NCBI RefSeq assembly: GCF_011682055.1
Contig: NZ_JAAQOM010000019.1
Span: 85,185 to 149,184, forward strand
Reading direction: 5' to 3'
DNA from: Telluria antibiotica
GTDB taxonomy: Bacteria > Pseudomonadota > Gammaproteobacteria > Burkholderiales > Burkholderiaceae_D
DNA: 64,000 nucleotides
The notes under the pieces were generated by a model. That model was given only the letters and a program-made list of their open reading frames with translations, was not told the DNA's origin and made no database searches. This document shows, in pieces, positions 42,471 to 51,317 of this stretch. The translations under genes and the position numbers were made by a program. Position 1 is the stretch's first letter. Every line of letters begins with the position of its first letter.

Positions 42471-43463
42471 GTGAAAGAAACCGTTTTGAATTCCAACGAC
42501 ACGACGCAGCACGTTCCCGCGCAACTGATTATCGCATCGCGCGAAAGCCGCCTGGCCATGTGGCAGGCCACGCACGTGCGCGACCGGCTCGCGGCATTAT
42601 ATCCGCAGTGCCAGATCGAGATTCTCGGCATGACGACGCGCGGCGACCAGATCCTCGACAAGACCTTGTCCAAGGTCGGCGGCAAGGGCTTGTTCGTGAA
42701 GGAGCTCGAGGTGGCGATGGCCGACGGCCGCGCGCACCTCGCTGTCCACTCCCTCAAGGACGTGCCGATGGAGTTGCCGGAAGGCTTTGAACTCGCCGCC
42801 ATCCTCGAACGCGAAGACCCGCGCGACGCCTTCGTCTCGAACGATTTCGATACCTTGGCCGCGCTGCCCGCCGGCAGCATCGTCGGCACGAGCAGCCTGC
42901 GCCGCCAGGCCCTCATCGCCGCGCACTATCCGCAGCTCGTGATCAAGCCGCTGCGGGGCAACCTCGACACGCGCCTGTCCAAGCTCGACCGCGGTGACTA
43001 CGCCGCCATCATCCTCGCCGCCGCCGGCCTCAAGCGCCTGGGCCTCACGCGCCGCATCCGCGCGTACCTGGAGCCGGAAGACAGCCTGCCGGCCGCCGGC
43101 CAGGGCGCAATGGCGATCGAGATCCTGTCGGGCAACGCGGCCGGTTTCGACGTCCGCGCCATGCTGGCGCCGCTGAACCACACGCACACGGCGCAGGCCG
43201 TACAGGCGGAGCGCAAGGTGTCGAAAGTGTTCGGCGCCAGCTGCCAGATTCCGCTCGCGGCACACGCCACCGTCGACGGCGACACCCTGCACCTGCGCGC
43301 GATGGTGGCCACGCCGGACGGCCGCCGCAGCGCCTATGCCGAGGCGAGCGGCCCGGCCGCACTGCCGGAAGCCGTCGGCGAGCAGGCCGCGCAAAAGCTG
43401 GCCGAGCAAGATGCGGAAGGCATCCTGGCCGAGTGCAGGGCGGCAGCCGCCGACGATGTCTGA
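42471..43463 (+). CDS. hemC: Hydroxymethylbilane synthase (porphobilinogen deaminase)
   Basis: Polymerises four porphobilinogens to hydroxymethylbilane in haem synthesis. The 330-residue protein shows LIIASRESRLAMWQA, LAVHSLKDVPM, GTSSLRRQ and the dipyrromethane-cofactor cysteine C258 in FGASCQIPLAAHA. It begins with GTG at 42471 or TTG at 42486; the N-terminal residues before HVPAQLI are not conserved, so either is possible. The stop overlaps the hemD start by eight bases. A TAGAAT -10-like box lies at 42412. Confidence 0.96.
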   Translation: MKETVLNSNDTTQHVPAQLIIASRESRLAMWQATHVRDRLAALYPQCQIEILGMTTRGDQILDKTLSKVGGKGLFVKELEVAMADGRAHLAVHSLKDVPMELPEGFELAAILEREDPRDAFVSNDFDTLAALPAGSIVGTSSLRRQALIAAHYPQLVIKPLRGNLDTRLSKLDRGDYAAIILAAAGLKRLGLTRRIRAYLEPEDSLPAAGQGAMAIEILSGNAAGFDVRAMLAPLNHTHTAQAVQAERKVSKVFGASCQIPLAAHATVDGDTLHLRAMVATPDGRRSAYAEASGPAALPEAVGEQAAQKLAEQDAEGILAECRAAAADDV

Positions 43464-44226
43464 CACGGTCGTCATCACCCGACCGCGCCAGCAGGCCGAG
43501 CCGCTGGCGCGCGCAGTGGCGGCGCTCGGCCGCACACCGCTGATCCTGCCGTTGCTCGACATCTCCCCCTTGCCCGACGAGACCCGGCTGCGCGCCGTGC
43601 TCGCACACGTCGCCGACTATGCGCTCGTCGCGTTCGTGTCGCCGAACGCCGTCGACGCGGCCTTTGCCCACATCGATGCGTGGCCGCCCGAGGTGGCGGT
43701 GGCCGTCGTGGGCGAGGGCAGTCGCGCGGCGCTCGTCCGCCACGGCGTGGACGGTCCCGGCTATCGCATTTACGCGCCGCTGGATGCGTCGCGCAGCGAT
43801 TCCGAACACCTGCTGCAGGCGCTCGACACGGCGGCGCTGCGGGGGCGCAAGGTGCTCGTCGTGCGCGGCGAGACGGGCCGCGAACTCCTGCCGGACGCGT
43901 TGCGCGGGGCCGGTATCGACGTCGAGACGGTGGCGGCCTACCGCCGCGCCGTCCCGGCCCTGACGCCGGACCTGGCGGCTTCCTTGCGTGCTCTGCTGGC
44001 CCGTCCGAACGACTGGATCATCACGAGCTCCGAGGCGTTGCGCGGCCTCGCGGGCCTCGTTGAACAGCTTGATGGCGCAACGAGTGTGGCAAAATTGCAA
44101 CAGCAGCGCCTGATCGTGCCGCACGCGCGCATCGCGGAAACGGCGGGCGCACTTGGTTTCACGGCCGTGACCCTCACCGGGTCCGGCGACGAGCGGCTGC
44201 TTGCCGCGTTACAATCACGAGCATGA
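43456..44226 (+). CDS. hemD: Uroporphyrinogen-III synthase
   Basis: Closes and inverts ring D of hydroxymethylbilane to give uroporphyrinogen III. The 256-residue protein has the two-domain HemD fold: VVITRPRQQAEPLARAV at the start, LVAFVSPNAVDAAF, VLVVRGETGRELLPDAL, and WIITSSEALRGLAGLV. Sequence conservation in this family is low, so position between hemC and hemX strengthens the call. The ATG lies inside the end of hemC. Confidence 0.93.
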   Translation: MSDTVVITRPRQQAEPLARAVAALGRTPLILPLLDISPLPDETRLRAVLAHVADYALVAFVSPNAVDAAFAHIDAWPPEVAVAVVGEGSRAALVRHGVDGPGYRIYAPLDASRSDSEHLLQALDTAALRGRKVLVVRGETGRELLPDALRGAGIDVETVAAYRRAVPALTPDLAASLRALLARPNDWIITSSEALRGLAGLVEQLDGATSVAKLQQQRLIVPHARIAETAGALGFTAVTLTGSGDERLLAALQSRA

Positions 44227-45371
44227 ATGAATTGCCCAACAATCCAGAAAAACCAAACGTGGGCGGTCAGGTCGTGCCGCCGGAAAGCTATGTGACGCCG
44301 CTTCCGCCCGGTGCACCGCCCAGCGGCACCGGCCTCGGTGGTCTGCTGCAGAAACCGCAGAACGTGGCCATCCTCGCGCTGGCCGTGCTGCTGGCCCTCC
44401 AGACCTGGTCCACGCACACGCGCTTCAACCGGTTGCGCGAGGACGTCGCGCGCACGCTGCAGAAAGACAACGCGTCGAACGCCGAGACGGCGCAGACCGT
44501 GCGCGAAGTGCAGGAAGCCGCGAAGGAGCTGCAAGTGAAGGTCGGCGTGCTGGAAAACCGCCAGACCGAGGCGCAGAGCCAGCAGGCCGCGCTGGAGCAG
44601 ATGTACCAGGACATCTCGAAGAACCGCGACGAGTGGGCGCTGTCCGAGATCGAGCAGGTGCTGTCGACGGCGAGCCAGCAGCTGCAACTGGCCGGCAACG
44701 TGCAGGGCGCCCTGATCGCGCTGCAGAACGCGGACCGTTCGCTGTCGCGTTCCGACAAGCCGCAATTCATCACGATCCGCCGCGCCATCGCGCGCGACAT
44801 CGAGAAGCTGAAGGCATTGCCGTCCGTCGACCAGCCCGGCATGGCGCTGCGCATCGACAACGTCATCTCGCAGATCGACGACCTGCCGCTGCTGTCCGAC
44901 GAAAAGCCGGCCGAGCCGATCGCGCCGACGCGCGTGAATCCGGCCCGCGCGAAGGGCGTAGCCGCGCCCGCGCCCACGGCCGAGCGCACCTTGGGCCAGC
45001 GCGTGACGGACACGTGGCGCGACTGGAGCCACGAGATGTGGGACGACATCCGCCAGCTGATCCGCGTGCGCACGGTCGATAATCCGGACGCGCTGATGCT
45101 GTCGCCGACGGAATCGTATTTCGTGCGCGAGAATCTCAAGCTGCGCCTGCTGAACGCGCGCCTCGCGCTGCTGTCGCGCAACGAAGGCACGTTCCGCGAC
45201 GACTTGAACACCGCGCAGCAGATGCTCGTGAAGTACTTCGACACGAAGGCACGCTCGACGCAGGCGGCGCAGGCATTGCTGCGCCAGGTGCAGGCCAATA
45301 ACGTCACGATCGACGTGCCCGACCTGTCGGAGAGCCTGAACGCCGTGCGCAATTACAAATCGAAGTCTTAA
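44223..45371 (+). CDS. hemX: HemX-like inner-membrane protein (uroporphyrinogen-III C-methyltransferase family label)
   Basis: A 382-residue protein with a Pro-rich cytoplasmic lead, one membrane helix (about 46-62, VAILALAVLLALQTW), a long coiled coil (about 66-130, rich in E, Q and A), and a helical HemX domain (EWALSEIEQVLSTASQQLQLAGNV). Despite the database name no methyltransferase motifs are present; HemX is thought to be a scaffold or regulator of haem synthesis. Coupled to hemD by ATGA; TACAAT at 44210 could be an internal -10. Confidence 0.9.
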   Translation: MNELPNNPEKPNVGGQVVPPESYVTPLPPGAPPSGTGLGGLLQKPQNVAILALAVLLALQTWSTHTRFNRLREDVARTLQKDNASNAETAQTVREVQEAAKELQVKVGVLENRQTEAQSQQAALEQMYQDISKNRDEWALSEIEQVLSTASQQLQLAGNVQGALIALQNADRSLSRSDKPQFITIRRAIARDIEKLKALPSVDQPGMALRIDNVISQIDDLPLLSDEKPAEPIAPTRVNPARAKGVAAPAPTAERTLGQRVTDTWRDWSHEMWDDIRQLIRVRTVDNPDALMLSPTESYFVRENLKLRLLNARLALLSRNEGTFRDDLNTAQQMLVKYFDTKARSTQAAQALLRQVQANNVTIDVPDLSESLNAVRNYKSKS

Positions 45372-45388
45372 CCGGCGGGACCTGCACG

Positions 45389-46585
45389 ATGCGTTTACTC
45401 CTCTGGTTAGTCGCCCTGATGGCCGCCGCCATCGGCATCGCCGTGACCGCGCGCTTCAATCCCGGCAACGTCGTCTTTTTCTACCCGCCGCACCGGATCG
45501 ACCTGTCGCTGAACCTGTTCGTCGTCCTGGCGGGCCTGCTGTTCCTCGTGCTGTACGGCCTCGTGCGCGCCGTGCGCGCGACGCTCGGCATGCCCGAGCG
45601 CGTGGCCGAGTACCGCTACCGCAAGCGCGAGCGCGAAGCCAACCGCGGCCTGCGCGAGGCCTTGAAGGCCCTGTTCGAGGGCCGCTTCGGCCATGCCGAG
45701 AAGGCCGCCATGCGCGCTGCCGACCTGCCGGACAACGCGGGCCTCGCCGCGCTGATCGGCGCCCGTGCCGCCCACCGCATGCGCGAGCCCACGCGCCGCG
45801 ACGCCTGGCTCGCCGGCATCGTGCAAGACCAGTCGCTGAAGACGGCCCGGCTGATGACGGTCACGGAACTGCTCGTCGACGACCACAAGCCGGAAGGCGC
45901 GCTGGAAGCCGTCGCGGAACTCAACGCGAGCGGCCAGCGCCACATCCACGCGCTGCAATGGGCCATGAAGGCCAACCAGCAGGCGCGCAACTGGCCCGAG
46001 GTGCTGCGCCTCGTGCGCATCCTCGACAAGCGCAACGCGCTGCATCCGGCGCTGTCCGGCCGGCTGCGCGAGATGGCGTACGACGCGCTGCTGTCGGAAG
46101 GCGGCCACGATGCCGAATCGATCCGCCGGGTGTGGAACACCGTGCCGGGCGCCGATCGCGTGAAACCGTACATCGCGGCGCGCGCGGCGGCCGCGTTCAA
46201 TGCGCGCGGCCTGCACGACGAAGCCCGGGGCATCGTCGAGGATGCGCTGAAGGCGGAATGGAACGAGCGCGTCGTGCGCGCGTACCGCGAAGCGGCCGGC
46301 CCGGAAGGCTCGCCTGCCTTGCTCGCGCAGATCGAGAATTGCGAAGGCTGGCTGCGCGCCCATCCGAACGATCCGGAGCTGGAGCTGACGCTTGGCTCGC
46401 TGTGCCTGCGCCAGAAATTGTGGGGCAAGGCGCAGCGCTACCTGGAACAGGCGCTGTCGGACGCCACCGAGCCCGCCATGGTGCGCGACGCCCACCTGAA
46501 GCTGGCCCAGCTGCACGAGGCCCTGGGCCAGCGCGAGGACGCCGACAAGCACTACCGGCAGTGCGCGCTGGCCACGGTGCTGTGA
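45389..46585 (+). CDS. hemY: HemY-like inner-membrane TPR protein
   Basis: A 398-residue proteobacterial HemY (not the Bacillus protoporphyrinogen oxidase): two N-terminal membrane segments (about 3-20 and 40-60), a conserved FNPGNVVFFYPPHRIDLSL periplasmic loop, then TPR repeats (GRFGHAEKAAMRAADL, LGSLCLRQKLWGKAQRYLEQALSD). It ends the hemC-hemD-hemX-hemY operon, 17 bases after hemX. It is believed to assist assembly of haem enzymes at the membrane. Confidence 0.92.
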   Translation: MRLLLWLVALMAAAIGIAVTARFNPGNVVFFYPPHRIDLSLNLFVVLAGLLFLVLYGLVRAVRATLGMPERVAEYRYRKREREANRGLREALKALFEGRFGHAEKAAMRAADLPDNAGLAALIGARAAHRMREPTRRDAWLAGIVQDQSLKTARLMTVTELLVDDHKPEGALEAVAELNASGQRHIHALQWAMKANQQARNWPEVLRLVRILDKRNALHPALSGRLREMAYDALLSEGGHDAESIRRVWNTVPGADRVKPYIAARAAAAFNARGLHDEARGIVEDALKAEWNERVVRAYREAAGPEGSPALLAQIENCEGWLRAHPNDPELELTLGSLCLRQKLWGKAQRYLEQALSDATEPAMVRDAHLKLAQLHEALGQREDADKHYRQCALATVL

Positions 46586-46591
46586 GGGGCA

Positions 46592-46792
46592 TCACGCGCC
46601 ACGCGACGGACGGTGGCCGTGCACGATGATGACGGCCATGTGACCCGGCGTGCCGATGTTGTTCTCGACGGGCAGCGGTGCGGCGGCCGGCCGGGCCTGG
46701 GCGTCCGGCAGGCGGTCGATGACGAACGACCCGGCGCCGACGGCGGCGAGTGTGGTGACGAAGATGGCTTCCATGTGCTTCAGGATGTTCAT
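46592..46792 (-). CDS. Small hypothetical protein with N-terminal hydrophobic segment
   Basis: A 66-residue protein, MNILKHMEAIFVTTLAAVGA, with one hydrophobic helix (about 8-24) and a short Pro/Ala tail with HGHRPSR. CGAGGGGAA lies just upstream of the ATG at 46792, supporting real translation. It is convergent with hemY, six bases away. The helix could be a signal peptide or a single anchor. No family recognised. Confidence 0.6.
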   Translation of the reverse strand: MNILKHMEAIFVTTLAAVGAGSFVIDRLPDAQARPAAAPLPVENNIGTPGHMAVIIVHGHRPSRGA

Positions 46793-47008
46793 GTTGTTCC
46801 CCTCGATGGTGGTTGAGAATTCGCGGAGCGGCTGCCCACGGCGTCAATACAGCAGAAGCCGTGCCACCTGCGATCAGGGTCTGTTTGGCTGGTTTTGAAG
46901 CCGATTTCGGGCTGCCGAGTGGGGCGTGGAGCAACAGCGGACGCCGGCGCTGTCGGGCCGGAACCAACATGAGCGCCGTTGCGGCGTCTCTTCCATGCCT
47001 TGGCGAGA

Positions 47009-47027
47009 CCTTGTGCGACGCACAAGG
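47009..47027. promoter_or_regulatory. 19-bp perfect palindrome upstream of ppa
   Basis: CCTTGTGCGACGCACAAGG: 9-bp arms around a single A. Its centre lies about 36 bases before the likely ppa transcription start, where the -35 element would be, and no good -35 hexamer is present. A DNA-binding regulator could act here as activator or repressor. Confidence 0.5.
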
Positions 47028-47041
47028 CCGGGGTGATTCGT

Positions 47042-47047
47042 TATAAT
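47042..47047 (+). promoter_or_regulatory. ppa -10 box TATAAT
   Basis: Consensus TATAAT 39 bases before the ppa ATG; transcription would begin near 47054. No -35 is apparent at 17 bases, the space being taken by the palindrome at 47009-47027. Confidence 0.6.
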
Positions 47048-47085
47048 CTCTGTTTTATTGTTTCCCCAGCAACCAAGGACAACCC

Positions 47086-47622
47086 ATGAGCCTGAACAAC
47101 GTCAACGCCGGCCGCGATGTGCCGAACGACTTCAACGTCGTGATCGAAATCCCGATGAACGCCGACCCGATCAAGTACGAAGTGGACAAGGAATCCGGCG
47201 CGATCTTCGTCGACCGCTTCATGGGCACCGCCATGCATTACCCGTGCAACTACGGCTACGTCCCGGACACGATCGCCGACGACGGCGACCCGTGCGACGT
47301 GCTGGTGATCACGCCGTACGCGCTGATCCCGGGCGTCGTCGTGCGTTGCCGCGCGCTGGGCGTGCTGAAGATGACGGACGAAGCCGGTGGCGATTCGAAG
47401 ATCCTGGCCGTGCCGGTCGAGAAAATCCTGCCGGTCTATGCGAACCTGCAGAAAGTGGAAGACGTGCCGGAACTGACCTTGCGCCAGATCCAGCACTTCT
47501 TCGAGCACTACAAGGACCTGGAAAAGGGCAAGTGGGTCAAGGTCGAAGGCTGGGAAGGCCCGGACGCGGCCAAGGCCGAGATCCTCTCCGGCGTGAAGAA
47601 CTACAACGCGTCGAAAGCGTAA
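47086..47622 (+). CDS. ppa: Inorganic pyrophosphatase
   Basis: Hydrolyses pyrophosphate to phosphate, driving biosynthetic reactions. A 178-residue family I enzyme: FNVVIEIPMNADPIKYEVDKE, DRFMGTAMHYPCNYGYVPDT, and the metal-binding signature DDGDPCDVLV (acidic residues for Mg ions), then DEAGGDSKILAVP. AAGGAC precedes the ATG. Followed by a strong terminator. Confidence 0.97.
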   Translation: MSLNNVNAGRDVPNDFNVVIEIPMNADPIKYEVDKESGAIFVDRFMGTAMHYPCNYGYVPDTIADDGDPCDVLVITPYALIPGVVVRCRALGVLKMTDEAGGDSKILAVPVEKILPVYANLQKVEDVPELTLRQIQHFFEHYKDLEKGKWVKVEGWEGPDAAKAEILSGVKNYNASKA

Positions 47623-47657
47623 GACGCCGGCGCGGCCGGCGGGCCGCGCGGACCGAC

Positions 47658-47694
47658 AGGGCCGTCACCTCCGGGTGGACGGCCCTTTGTTTTT
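47658..47694 (+). terminator. Intrinsic terminator of ppa
   Basis: Arms AGGGCCGTC and GACGGCCCT (47658-47666 and 47678-47686) followed by TTGTTTTT. It also sits four bases after the stop of the convergent livM gene and may help end that transcript. Confidence 0.85.
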
Positions 47695-47697
47695 GGA

Positions 47698-48768
47698 TCA
47701 GCCGCGCGCGCGGCGCAGCCGCAGCTTGCCGACGATCCCGATCGGGAAGAAGTAGATCGACAGGATGAACAGCACGCCCAGCCACAGCATCCACCGGTCC
47801 GGGTGCAGCGCGGCGGCCAGCAGCGGCACGCCGGACGCCATCTCGGCCGCCTGGCCCATCAGCGTCTTGAGGTAGTTCTGCGCGAGGATGAACAGGGTGG
47901 CGCCCACGACGGCGCCGTACATCGTCCCCATGCCGCCGATGACGACGATGAGCAGGATGTCCGTCATGACTTCGAAGTCGAGGCTCGTCTTGGGCCCGAC
48001 GTAGCGCAGCCACAAGGCCATCAGCGCGCCCGCCAGCGCCGCCACGACGGCGGCCAGCACGTTCGCCCAGATGCGGTAGACGACGGTGCGGTAGCCCAGC
48101 GCCTCGGCGCGGAACTCGTTTTCGCGGATCGCCTGCAGCACGCGGCCGAACGGCGAGTTCACGAGGCGCAGCAGGAACAGGAACAGCAGCAGGCAGCCCG
48201 CGAACACGATGTAGTACGTGACGAGCTTGCCGTCGACGGCGCGCCCGAACACGTCGTGGTCGACGAGCGTGAACCCGGGCGACAGCAGCTCCGGAACGCT
48301 GAACGTGCGCCCGTCCTCGCCACCGGTGAAGTCCGACAGCTGCGACGCGAGCACGGCGAACGACGACGCGACGGCCAGGGTGATCATCGCGTAGAAGATC
48401 GCGCGCACGCGCAGCGCGAACAGGCCGATGACGAAGGCGAGGGCGACCGTCAGCACCAGCGCGGCGACGACGCCCCATGCGATCGCGCCCCATGTTGGCT
48501 CGTCCACGCTGGCCAGCGCGATGCCGACGCCGTACGCGCCGATCCCGTAGAACATGGTGTGCGCGAACGACACGATGCCCGTATAGCCCAGCAGCAGGTC
48601 GTACGACGCGACCAGCACGATGTAGACGCAGATCGTCGCGGCCGTGTTCAGCGGCCGCGCACCGGAAAAGAGGAACGGTGCGCACAGCAGGCCCAGCACA
48701 ATGGCGACGAGGAGGGCGGAGAGCAGCCGGCTGCGCGGGAGGTCGCCGGAAAGCAGCTTGATCAGCAT
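47698..48768 (-). CDS. livM: Branched-chain amino-acid ABC transporter permease LivM
   Basis: One of two inner-membrane permeases of a HAAT-family ABC importer. About 356 residues with 8-10 membrane helices and the LivM hallmarks SYDLLLGYTGIVSFAH, IRENEFRAEALGY and GGMGTMYGAVVGA. The ATG at 48768 lies one base after the livH stop with AAAGGA upstream and is preferred over 48789, which would overlap livH. Last gene of a livK-G-F-H-M operon read leftward. Confidence 0.93.
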   Translation of the reverse strand: MLIKLLSGDLPRSRLLSALLVAIVLGLLCAPFLFSGARPLNTAATICVYIVLVASYDLLLGYTGIVSFAHTMFYGIGAYGVGIALASVDEPTWGAIAWGVVAALVLTVALAFVIGLFALRVRAIFYAMITLAVASSFAVLASQLSDFTGGEDGRTFSVPELLSPGFTLVDHDVFGRAVDGKLVTYYIVFAGCLLLFLFLLRLVNSPFGRVLQAIRENEFRAEALGYRTVVYRIWANVLAAVVAALAGALMALWLRYVGPKTSLDFEVMTDILLIVVIGGMGTMYGAVVGATLFILAQNYLKTLMGQAAEMASGVPLLAAALHPDRWMLWLGVLFILSIYFFPIGIVGKLRLRRARG

Positions 48769-48769
48769 G

Positions 48770-49804
48770 TCAGAGGCGTCCTTTCGCATACAGGCCGGCC
48801 GGGCGCCACAGCAGCACGGCGACCATCAGGCCGATGTTCGACACGAGCGCCACCTTCGGCGCGAGGAAGCCGGCGTAATTGGCGACGAGGGCGATCAGCA
48901 GCGAGCCGATGAAGCAGCCGCCGACGGAGCCCAGGCCGCCGATGATGATGACGATGAAGACCAGCACGATGATTTCGCTCCCCATGTGCGCCACCAGCGT
49001 TTCCTTGTACAGGCCCCACATCACGCCACCGAGGCCCGCCAGCGCGGACCCCGCGGCGAACACGCCCACGAACACGCGGCGGATGCGGTAGCCCATCGCC
49101 TCGACCATCTCGGCGTTTTCCACGCCGGCGCGGATCAACAGGCCGATCTTCGTGCGGTTCAGCGTGAGCAGCATGGTGGCGAACACGACGAGGCCGACGA
49201 CGACGGCCAGCAGCCGGTATTTCTCGATCGCGGCGTCGCCCACGAACACGGCGCCGCGCAGCGCGGCCGGCAGCGGCACGGCGATCTGCTCGGGGCCCCA
49301 GATCACGTTGATCAGTTGTTCCGACACGATCATGCCCGCCACGGTGATGAGGATCTGCTTCAGGTGCTGGCCATAGACGGGCTGGATGATGATCCGTTCG
49401 AACGCCCAGCCGAGCAGCGCCGTCACGACCATCGCCAGCAGCACGGCCAGCCCCAGCACGCCGAGGTTGGCAAGCAGCGAATCCATCTCGAGCCAGCCGC
49501 GCATCGGCAGCAGCACGAACGTCGCGGTGAACGCGCCGACGGACACGAACGCGCCGTGGCCGAAGTTCAGTACGCTCATCAGGCCGAACACGAGCGTGAG
49601 GCCGCTGGCCATGATGAACAGCATCATGCCCATCGCGAGCCCGGCCACGGTCAACGTGACCCATGTGGGCAAGCTCATGAACGGAAGCGCGGCCAGGACG
49701 ACGGCCGGCACGAGCAGCAGCGGGGCGACGTCGCGCCGGGCTGCCGGCAGTGGCGCGTCCGCCTGGGTGATCGGGAGGGTTGCACTCATGTCCGTTCCAT
49801 TCAT
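48770..49804 (-). CDS. livH: Branched-chain amino-acid ABC transporter permease LivH
   Basis: The second permease, 344 residues, with the LivH motifs GLTLVFGLMSVLNFGHGAF, AMGYRIRRVFVGVFAAGSALAGLGGVMWG and GGLGSVGGCFIGSLLIA. The N-terminal 25 residues are hydrophilic and may vary. ATGA overlap with livF; MSATL at 49789 is a weaker alternative start. With LivM it forms the channel for the substrate bound by the protein at 51318. Confidence 0.93.
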   Translation of the reverse strand: MNGTDMSATLPITQADAPLPAARRDVAPLLLVPAVVLAALPFMSLPTWVTLTVAGLAMGMMLFIMASGLTLVFGLMSVLNFGHGAFVSVGAFTATFVLLPMRGWLEMDSLLANLGVLGLAVLLAMVVTALLGWAFERIIIQPVYGQHLKQILITVAGMIVSEQLINVIWGPEQIAVPLPAALRGAVFVGDAAIEKYRLLAVVVGLVVFATMLLTLNRTKIGLLIRAGVENAEMVEAMGYRIRRVFVGVFAAGSALAGLGGVMWGLYKETLVAHMGSEIIVLVFIVIIIGGLGSVGGCFIGSLLIALVANYAGFLAPKVALVSNIGLMVAVLLWRPAGLYAKGRL

Positions 49805-50526
49805 TGGTGCGAGTCGAGCGACAGGCCCAGCAGGCGCTGCTGCAAGGGCTCGTCGTGCGCCAGGTCGTGCATCAGGCCCGCGTGCACGACACGGCCGTCG
49901 TCCATCACGCTCACCGTGTCGCCCAGGGAGCGCACGAAGTTGAAATTCTGTTCGACGAGCAGGATCGTCGTGCTCGTGTCCTTCAAGTCACGGAACGCGG
50001 CCATCAGGCTTTGCACGATGGCCGGCGCCAGCCCCTTCGTCGGCTCGTCGACGAGCAGCAGCTTCTTCGGCTCGACGATCGCGCGCGCGATGGCGACCAT
50101 CTGCTTCTGGCCGCCGGACAAATTGCCGGCCGGGTAGTTCCAGAATTTCTTCAGCGCGGGGAAGAAGCCGCAGATCCAGTCGACGCGGGCCGCATCCAGC
50201 GGGCCGCTCTGCGCGGCGAGCACCAGGTTCTCGCGCACGGTGAGCTCGGAAAACACGGCCATGCTTTCCGGGACGTAGGCGATGCCGGCGCGGGCGATGT
50301 CGGGTGTGGCCAGCTTCGTGATGTCGCGGCCGTCGAACGTGATCGTCCCGCGGCTGGCCTTCCACAGCCCCATGATCGTGCGCAAGGTCGTCGTCTTGCC
50401 GGCGCCGTTGCGGCCCAGCAGCACCGCCAGGCCGCCGCGCGGCACGACGAGGTCGACGCCTTGCAGGATGTGGTACTGGCCGATATGGGTGTGGACGCCG
50501 GCCAGGGTCAGGATGGGTTCGCTCAT
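49801..50526 (-). CDS. livF: Branched-chain amino-acid ABC transporter ATPase LivF
   Basis: A 241-residue ABC ATPase: Walker A GRNGAGKTT, Q-loop region, signature LSGGQKQ, Walker B LLLVDEP, and switch His replaced in context by EQNFNF, usual for LivF. The start MSEPILTLAGVHTH at 50526 fits the family; earlier in-frame ATG at 50571 would overlap livG and add non-conserved residues. Confidence 0.94.
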   Translation of the reverse strand: MSEPILTLAGVHTHIGQYHILQGVDLVVPRGGLAVLLGRNGAGKTTTLRTIMGLWKASRGTITFDGRDITKLATPDIARAGIAYVPESMAVFSELTVRENLVLAAQSGPLDAARVDWICGFFPALKKFWNYPAGNLSGGQKQMVAIARAIVEPKKLLLVDEPTKGLAPAIVQSLMAAFRDLKDTSTTILLVEQNFNFVRSLGDTVSVMDDGRVVHAGLMHDLAHDEPLQQRLLGLSLDSHQ

Positions 50527-50548
50527 GGGCAGCGTCGTCGCCAGGTCG

Positions 50549-51316
50549 TCACGCGGGTTCGGGGGTGCCAAGATAGGCCTCCTGCACGATTTTCGATTGC
50601 ATCACCTCGGCCGGCTGGCCGTCCGCCACCAGGGTGCCGTTGTGCAGCACGATGATGCGGTCGGCCAGCGCGCGCACGACGTCCATCTTGTGCTCGACGA
50701 GCAGCACGGTCTTGTTGCGCTCCGCCTTCACCTGCTGGATCAGGTCGAGCACGACGGGGACCTCGTCCACGCTCATGCCCGCCGTCGGTTCGTCGAACAT
50801 CAGGATCTCGGGTTCCAGTGCGAGCAGGATCGCCACTTCGAGCTTGCGCTGGTCGCCGTGCGACAGGGTGCCGACGAGGGCGCCGCGCTTCGGCGTCAAC
50901 GCGACGCGCTCCAGATAGTGCTCGGCCCTTTCGATGACGTCGCGGTGGCCGAACCACAGCGACACCATGCTCATGCCGATGCCGGCCCGGCTCTGCACCG
51001 CGAGCCTCACGTTTTCCAGCACGGTCAGATGGGGGAACAGGTTCGTCAGCTGGAACGCGCGCCCGACCCCGAGCCGCGTGCGGCGCGCGGGGCCAAGCCG
51101 GGTGACGTCCTGCCCGCGCACGGTCACGGTGCCGGACGTCGCGGGCAACTGGCCCGACACGAGGTTGAAGTAGGTCGTCTTGCCGGCCCCGTTCGGACCC
51201 ACGATCACGGTCAGCGTGCCCGGATAAAACTCGGCCGTCACCGCATTGACGGCCACGTGGCCGCCGAAGCGGATCGTCAGGTCGCGCGTGGACAGCGATG
51301 GTTGCAGCGTGGTCAT
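50549..51316 (-). CDS. livG: Branched-chain amino-acid ABC transporter ATPase LivG
   Basis: A 255-residue ABC ATPase: Walker A GPNGAGKTT, signature LSHGDQR (the LivG variant), Walker B ILMFDEP and the switch histidine in LLVEHKMD. It pairs with LivF. The ATG lies one base after the substrate-binding protein stop, so the operon is tightly packed. Confidence 0.94.
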   Translation of the reverse strand: MTTLQPSLSTRDLTIRFGGHVAVNAVTAEFYPGTLTVIVGPNGAGKTTYFNLVSGQLPATSGTVTVRGQDVTRLGPARRTRLGVGRAFQLTNLFPHLTVLENVRLAVQSRAGIGMSMVSLWFGHRDVIERAEHYLERVALTPKRGALVGTLSHGDQRKLEVAILLALEPEILMFDEPTAGMSVDEVPVVLDLIQQVKAERNKTVLLVEHKMDVVRALADRIIVLHNGTLVADGQPAEVMQSKIVQEAYLGTPEPA

Positions 51317-51317
51317 G

